Of a stretch of 22,528 bases of DNA, positions 18,689-22,528 are shown one piece after another. Every line of letters begins with the position of its first letter. The first letter of the stretch is position 1. Made by a program: the position numbers and the translations under genes. The notes beneath the pieces were generated by a model. The model saw only the letters and a list, made by a program, of their open reading frames with translations. It made no database searches and had not been told where the DNA came from. The stretch comes from Azolla pinnata (lineage: Eukaryota > Streptophyta > Polypodiopsida > Salviniales > Salviniaceae). The DNA is taken from the NCBI GenBank assembly GCA_037176905.1, contig JBBBWG010009701.1, positions 1-22,528 on the forward strand, given 5' to 3'.

Positions 18689-20508
18689 TTAAGAAACAAG
18701 AAGAAGAAGAAGAAGAAGCTTGGAATCGGAATCGGAATCGGGATCGGGATCGGGATCGGAATCATCGCCGCGATTGCAACCTCGATCATCATTGTCGCGA
18801 TCCGCAGGAGGAGGCGAAGAGGAGTCGTGATGTTCGACGCGAGGATGGTGGGGCTGTCGGCGGGGGACGTGGTGCGAGCAACAGGCGGCTTTGACGCGGC
18901 CAACGTCATCGGAACGGGCGGCTCGAGTATCGTATACAGAAGGGTATTGCTGCTGAGGAGGAGGAAGAAGAAGGGCAGCGGCACTGGCATCGGGATTCTT
19001 GTCGCCGTCAAACGCCTGAATCTGATGGGCTCCGACGCCGAGACGATCTTCCTGGCGGAATCGAGGATGTTGGGCAACATCCGGCACCGGAATCTCGTCA
19101 AGATTCTCGGCACTTTATCAAGGGGCCGCGCCTCGAGATGCCTGATCCTCGAGTATGTGCCCAACGGCAGCCTCGATTTGCACCTGCACGGTAACCATCT
19201 GTGTCTCATACTACAGATAATTACCTTAGACTATACCTCGAAAACTAACAAGTTGGGATCTAATGACCAAGAGCCTAGCCTCACCATGAACGAGGTTCTT
19301 CGCAGCAGTCTTTGATATGCCATGATCTAGTCCCCTTTATATAGGTAAAATTTATAGGGCTCCCTGACCACTAGGTGTGTTCATAGCCACCTAGTGACCA
19401 TATGGACTTATCCCTGTCGTATGACAACCGATTTCTTATTAATTTTACCTTTAAACCATTCAAATTAGTCTTATAAATTGGTTCCTAAGGTTATTGCCCG
19501 TAACGCAAGCTTGTACTCTGTGTCCGAATTGAACTGGGATCGGCGGCTCCAGATCGCCCTCGGGGTTGCCCACGGGCTCGCCTACCTGCACACCAACACT
19601 GGGTTCGGGCAGGTTCTCCACTGCGACCTCAAGCCGACCAACATCTTGCTCGACCACGACTTCGATCCACGCATCGCCGACTTCAGCATCTCCCGGATGA
19701 TCGTCGGCACCTCCTCTGGGCCGGCCTCCATGTCGGCCATGCACGGCGGCTCCATCGGATACTTGGCACCACGTAAAAAAAAAACGAAAGATCTGATCTC
19801 TCTAGTTCTTTTTGCCAGGCTCTTCTTCTTCTTCTGCATCGTGATCCGATCTCTCGTGATCCGGCTCTTTGTGCTTGTTCGTGCTGTAACAACGGATCGA
19901 ACACTGATCTGTGCCTTGTTCGACGAAGCTGGGACTGACCTGGGTCTGATCTGCGATGGGCAGAATACGCGTACGGCGAGAGGGTGACCGAGAAGGCAGA
20001 CGTATACAGCTACGGCGTAGTGGTGCTGGAGATGATGACCAGGCGACGGCCAACCGACAGCATGTTCACAGGCGGCACAAGCCTGGCGACGTGGGTGCAG
20101 TCATCGATGCACAGGAACAATAACAACTGGATGGAGGTGGTGGACCAAGATCCGAGGGACGAGATCTGGGATGGATCGAAGGAGCAGGAGATGGTGTACA
20201 ATGTTCTCGCTCTGTCGCTAGCCTGCACTAGGGACTTGCCAAAGGATCGGCCGACGATGTTTGATGTCGTTGAAGCATTGCTTGCCATTAGGCAAGGAAG
20301 GCCGCCGATCCAACTAGAATCAGATAGATCATCATCACATGGTGGTGGTGGTGGTGGTGATGGTGATGATGATGGCAGTGGCAGATGTGCTGCTAGTGCT
20401 AGCAATCATCAACATTCTTCTCATCTTGCAGTTGTAGGTATCGATGCTGGCTCCGACTCGAACTGTGAAAGTGCCCTGTTGAGCTCACAGAACCCTTCTT
20501 CCGGGTGA
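13394..20508 (+). CDS. LRR receptor-like kinase, FLS2-like (LRR-XII), apparently damaged
   Basis: Readable exons: 13394-15065, 15686-16297, 18560 to about 19190, about 19510-19772 and 19964-20508, together about 1,240 residues. In order: a signal peptide with poly-Phe; an LRR N-cap (RNALLSFKASI, then CNSSWNGITC); about 21 LRRs; an island with a Tyr-rich block (LYYKYLGKLVISLDLSGN); four more LRRs; a post-LRR cap (GLCGPPLAIAC); a Gly-Ile transmembrane helix; and a kinase with loop IGTGGSSIVY, VAVKRL, RHRNLVKILG, HCDLKP (non-RD), ADFSISR and DVYSYGVVVLEMM. Introns 1 and 2 are phase 1. Such kinases usually sit in the plasma membrane and sense peptides or microbial patterns. Lesions: reading the conserved protein needs one missing base in the C run 13602-13609, one extra at 13733-13734 and one extra in the GGG at 18585-18587. 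DFG is DFS, APE becomes APQ across the last junction, and the junction near 19190-19520 is unclear. It is either a recent pseudogene, a pseudokinase, or a gene with homopolymer sequencing errors. Confidence 0.85.
15116..15605 (+). repeat. Five-unit ~100-bp tandem repeat filling receptor-kinase intron 1
   Basis: Units start near 15116, 15213, 15312, 15410 and 15510. Each carries GGATCCGTGGAACAGATTAT, CAGCACAGCTTGGAGCTT and GAATGCTGCAATCTTT or close variants. Two unit types exist: one starting TGATCTGTGTTGGC (1, 2, 4) and one starting TCATATGCTTAGGCCGG (3, 5), giving order A-A-B-A-B. A partial sixth copy (GATCCGTTTCGAGCTTCCATGGCT, about 15652-15670) runs up to the splice acceptor at 15684-15685. 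The intron spans 15066-15685. Confidence 0.88.
16268..16530 (+). repeat. 137-bp tandem duplication across the exon 2 / intron 2 boundary
   Basis: Copy 1 (from about 16268) holds the last codons of exon 2 and the used donor (CAACAG|GTACCC at 16297/16298). Copy 2 (from about 16405) repeats CGTCTGTCAGGAAGGATCCC with a second potential donor (CAGCAG|GTCGGT at 16434/16435). Both continue with GACGCCATTGTTTCTG and CTTTTCCCGTCTA. Confidence 0.88.
16590..17510 (+). repeat. Degenerate ~180-200-bp minisatellite in receptor-kinase intron 2
   Basis: About six copies, with clear unit starts (CTAACAAGAAGATCCCTGTC) near 16723, 16921 and 17097, and more diverged copies before and after (near 16590, 17220 and 17380). 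Each unit has CCATGGAAGCT, GTTCCGTTCCTG, GACGCCATAGCTT and GCAAGCCTTGCTTGATGATG, and ends in its own GAT/GAC or CAT triplet run of variable length. Intron 2 spans 16298-18559. Confidence 0.87.
17513..18275 (+). repeat. ~760-bp (GAT)(GGT) compound microsatellite in receptor-kinase intron 2
   Basis: A nearly uninterrupted mix of GAT, GGT and GATGGT triplets covers about 760 bases, with the plus strand almost free of C. Higher-order repeats occur inside: a segment near 17760-17835 containing GGTTATGATGCTGGTGGTTA recurs near 17870-17940. Reading frames through it give low-complexity His, Met/Val or Thr/Ile strings that are not proteins. It is the likely growth product of the triplet runs in the minisatellite just upstream. 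Confidence 0.95.
18301..18444 (+). repeat. Two-copy ~72-bp tandem duplication near the 3' end of intron 2
   Basis: Copies at 18301-18371 and 18372-18444 both start ATTTAAGCCAATCTCAGG and end TATGAAATG. They differ by about ten substitutions and a short indel. Confidence 0.9.
18655..18763 (+). repeat. Chain of coding microsatellites making the juxtamembrane and transmembrane segments
   Basis: Consecutive runs of ATC, AGC, AAG and then the hexamer GGAATC/GGGATC lie inside exon 3. In the receptor frame they encode poly-Ser, poly-Ala, poly-Lys and an alternating Gly-Ile run that forms the first half of the predicted transmembrane helix. The second half (IIAAIATSIIIVAI) is ordinary sequence, followed by a stop-transfer Arg cluster (RRRRRRG). 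Confidence 0.9.
19198..19524 (+). other. ~320-bp insertion or atypical intron inside the kinase domain
   Basis: Kinase coding breaks off at LDLHLHG (19190) and is clearly resumed by LNWDRRLQIALG (about 19534). The AT-rich stretch between is bounded by 8-bp direct repeats TCTGTGTC (19198-19205 and 19517-19524). Inside are a TATA-like TTTATATAGG (about 19338-19347) and inverted arms CACTAGGTG / CACCTAGTG (about 19369-19400). The obvious phase-1 donor (G|GTAACC, 19190/19191) has no acceptor that keeps frame. A weak phase-2 pair (GT at 19201, AG at 19508-19509) would. It could be a small transposon insertion, a fragment of a longer element, or a real intron with poor sites. Confidence 0.5.
20330..20385 (+). 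repeat. Coding (GGT)/(GAT) microsatellite in the kinase C-tail
   Basis: Runs of GGT and GAT encode the tail SSSHGGGGGGDGDDDGSG just after the kinase core. The motif is the same as in the long intron 2 microsatellite. Confidence 0.85.
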
Positions 20509-20599
20509 GCCGAGCACAGGCATTTCTTCGCTTTCATCCATCTCTTCTCAATTCTCATGTTCATTGATCCAGAATCTTTTTGCTGCTATTTGTGAATCA

Positions 20600-21690
20600 C
20601 TTCATGGTTCTTGTTGCTGTTTACTGATCGATTCCCTTACTACTCTGTTCGATCAGCATCACTGCTAATGTAATTTCGGAATCTGACTAATTTTGGTGTT
20701 GATCGATTCATTGAGCGTCAATGTTTAGCGAGATCGATAATTTCTAATTTTAGTAGGCGTTACAATGTAATGAATAAATTTGCCAGGCATTTAATATTAC
20801 TGTTGTTTACTATCCTTGATACTCTTTTCAATTAACAAAGTTAATGTAATTTTAGAACCTAATTAAATCGGTGTCAATAAATTAATTGGGGATTAAATTT
20901 TAGCGAGAGATAAAATCAGGCACTAAATTGTAATTAATAGATTTGGTAGGCATTCAATATTACTGTTGTTTACTGATTGATTCCCATACTACCCTAAATC
21001 TTAGGTAACAAAGTTAATGTAATTTTAGAATCTAATTAAATCGGTGTCAATAAATTAATGAGGGATTAAATTTTAACGAGAGATAAAAGTAGGCGTTAAA
21101 ATGTAAATAAGAGATTTGCTAGGAATTATATATTACTACTGTTTACTAATCAATTTCCATACTACTCTATTTAATTAACAAATTTGATGTAATTTTAGAA
21201 TCTATTTAAACCACTATTAATCAATTAATCGGGGATTGAATTTTAGTGAGAGATAAAACTAGGCGTATTAATAAATTTGCCTGGCATTAAATATTACTGC
21301 AACTTACTAGTTGATTCCCTTACTACTCTCTCTATTCAATTAACAGAGTTAACGTAATTTTAATCCAATTAAATCGGTGTTAATCAATTGATCGGGGATT
21401 AAACTTTAGCAAGAGTTAAGAGTAGGCGTTAATAAGTAACCTCTTGCTTTAACAGGCGTTAAAATGTAATTGATTAACAAATCTGCGGGGCATTAAGTAT
21501 TACGGCTGTTTACTAATAATCGAGTTCCCGTACTACTCTCTCTGCTCAATTAGCAGAGCGAACGCAATTTTAGAATCTAATTAAATCGGGGGATTAAAGA
21601 TTAGCGAGAGATTAAACCAATCGTTAATTGGGGATTTCGGATTTTAAACAAGCATTAAAATGTACTTAATGAATTGATTAGGCAAATGTA
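20600..21690. repeat. AT-rich degenerate tandem array downstream of the receptor kinase
   Basis: Six diverged units of roughly 160-205 bp. The recurring landmark TTTACTRAT...TACTACTCT...AATTAACA...GTTAATGTAATTTTAGAA starts near 20620, 20807, 20968, 21140, 21303 and 21509. Each unit continues with AAATCGGTGTCAAT, GGGATTAAATTTTAGCGAGAG, TAGGCGTTAAAATGTAA and a CATTAAATATTACTG end. No coding potential was seen. AATAAA at 20773-20778 could be a poly(A) signal for the receptor kinase. Confidence 0.85.
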
Positions 21691-21853
21691 TTTTCGTAGT
21701 TTTCCCTAAATTTAAATGTATTTTAGATATTTTCAGTATTCCCGTTATTTGCCGTTGGCCAACGCACAGAAGACATACACAGTCGCCATCGCCATCGCCA
21801 TCGCCATTCGAGCTTGGAGGCAGACTGCTTCCTCTGAGAAGAGAGAGGTATCT

Positions 21854-22286
21854 ATGGTTCAGAATCTGAAGCAGCTGCTCCTTTCTCCAGGTATGTTCTC
21901 TTTGTACACTCTGCTGCTGAGATCAAGAGCACCAAAAAACCCTAGCCATTTCCTGTTGAATTACGAGCCTTTTCTGTACCCCGATCGCTCCTCGCAGCCT
22001 GAACAAGGAAGGCCATCGCTCATGGGCTGGAAACCTTCACCAGGTATCGCTCCTTGTATCCACCGTTTGTTTGCTTCTCTGACAAGCGTGTGGCTGGCTC
22101 ATGGGGAGAAATTAAGCCTACGCAATGTTGCCGTTGGCAGAGCAGTGTAGGCAGGTTCGGAATCCACTCGTGTGATCGAGGATGCAGGGTTCGGAATCCA
22201 CTTCGCGCAGTTACCTGCATTGCTGGCCATGCTCCTGCTTATTTGTTTGCACCCATTGATCACGTTTCTTGGTCACCATAAACCTG
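21854..22286 (+). CDS. Possible 5' exons of an unrecognised plus-strand gene
   Basis: Two short ATG-starting segments end at good donors in phase 1: 21854-21890 (MVQNLKQLLLSP) and 22022-22043 (MGWKPSP). Either can join an acceptor at 22153-22154 to a 132-base segment, 22155-22286. That segment stays open, contains a hydrophobic stretch (LPALLAMLLLICL) and ends at another phase-1 donor (CCTG|GTGAGTG). The agreement of phases is suggestive, but the exons are short, I recognise no family, and the rest would lie past the right edge. A non-coding spliced leader is equally possible. Confidence 0.2.
22151..22209. repeat. Two-copy 33-bp tandem repeat
   Basis: GCAGGTTCGGAATCCACT (22151) recurs with one added G at 22184. 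It lies within the candidate exon 22155-22286. From 22287 to the right edge I see only a GAGA run (about 22371-22382) and no clear coding. Confidence 0.8.
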
Positions 22287-22528
22287 GTGAGTGAATGTGC
22301 AATTTCTAAACATGAATACCTTCCGAATCTCCCCCCTCTCTATCTTTCATTTGCATTGTTCGGAAAATGAAAGAGAGAGAGAGTCATGTCATTTCAGATG
22401 CATCAGATGTGCAGGTTTGATCCATAGAGAAGTAATGTCTTGTCATTCTCATTGTGTGCCATCCTTTTAGATACAAAGGAAGTATCATTAAGGCTGTTTA
22501 AATTTGTGAGCCTAATGAAAAGCACGAA

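Overview
The window is nuclear DNA of a land plant, almost certainly an angiosperm. Three genes show this: a gene that looks like the chloroplast ATP-synthase assembly factor PAB, a plant-type F-box/CW/SNF2 fusion protein, and an LRR receptor kinase of the FLS2-like (LRR-XII) type. All have GT-AG introns (plus one apparent GC-AG intron), AT-rich intergenic DNA and plant transposon remains. GC-rich, intron-poor receptor-kinase exons would suit a monocot, but the species is not identifiable from the sequence.

Layout. (1) 501-2255, minus strand: the 5' half of the PAB-like gene, six exons that splice in frame; the rest lies beyond the left edge. (2) 2256-3233: about 1 kb of spacer with a TA tract, telomere-like repeats and a small tandem duplication. 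(3) 3600-9780, minus strand: a complete seven-exon gene for a 1,487-residue protein with F-box, CW zinc finger, split SNF2 helicase and RING-like motif, related to Arabidopsis At3g54460. (4) 9781-13393: intergenic, with hexameric telomere-like repeats beside the F-box start codon, a 1,383-bp Mutator-like element with 9-bp target duplications (10848-12230), a CATG/TATG-rich stretch and a heptameric telomere-like tract. (5) 13394-20508, plus strand: an LRR receptor kinase with about 25 LRRs, a transmembrane segment and a non-RD kinase domain. It carries three apparent single-base indels, altered DFG and APE motifs, an unexplained insertion of about 320 bp in the kinase, and large introns made of tandem repeats. 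(6) 20509-21700: an AT-rich degenerate tandem array. (7) 21700-22528: possible first exons of an unrecognised plus-strand gene.

The three genes show no common pathway (plastid ATP synthase assembly, nuclear chromatin/ubiquitin function, cell-surface signalling). The pattern that links them is in their upstream regions: each has a telomeric-repeat tract, and in all three the CCCTAA(A) strand is the coding strand. I found no CRISPR, rRNA, tRNA or prokaryote-type system. The most unusual stretch is the receptor-kinase locus, which is crowded with micro- and minisatellites, some of which encode protein including the transmembrane helix.
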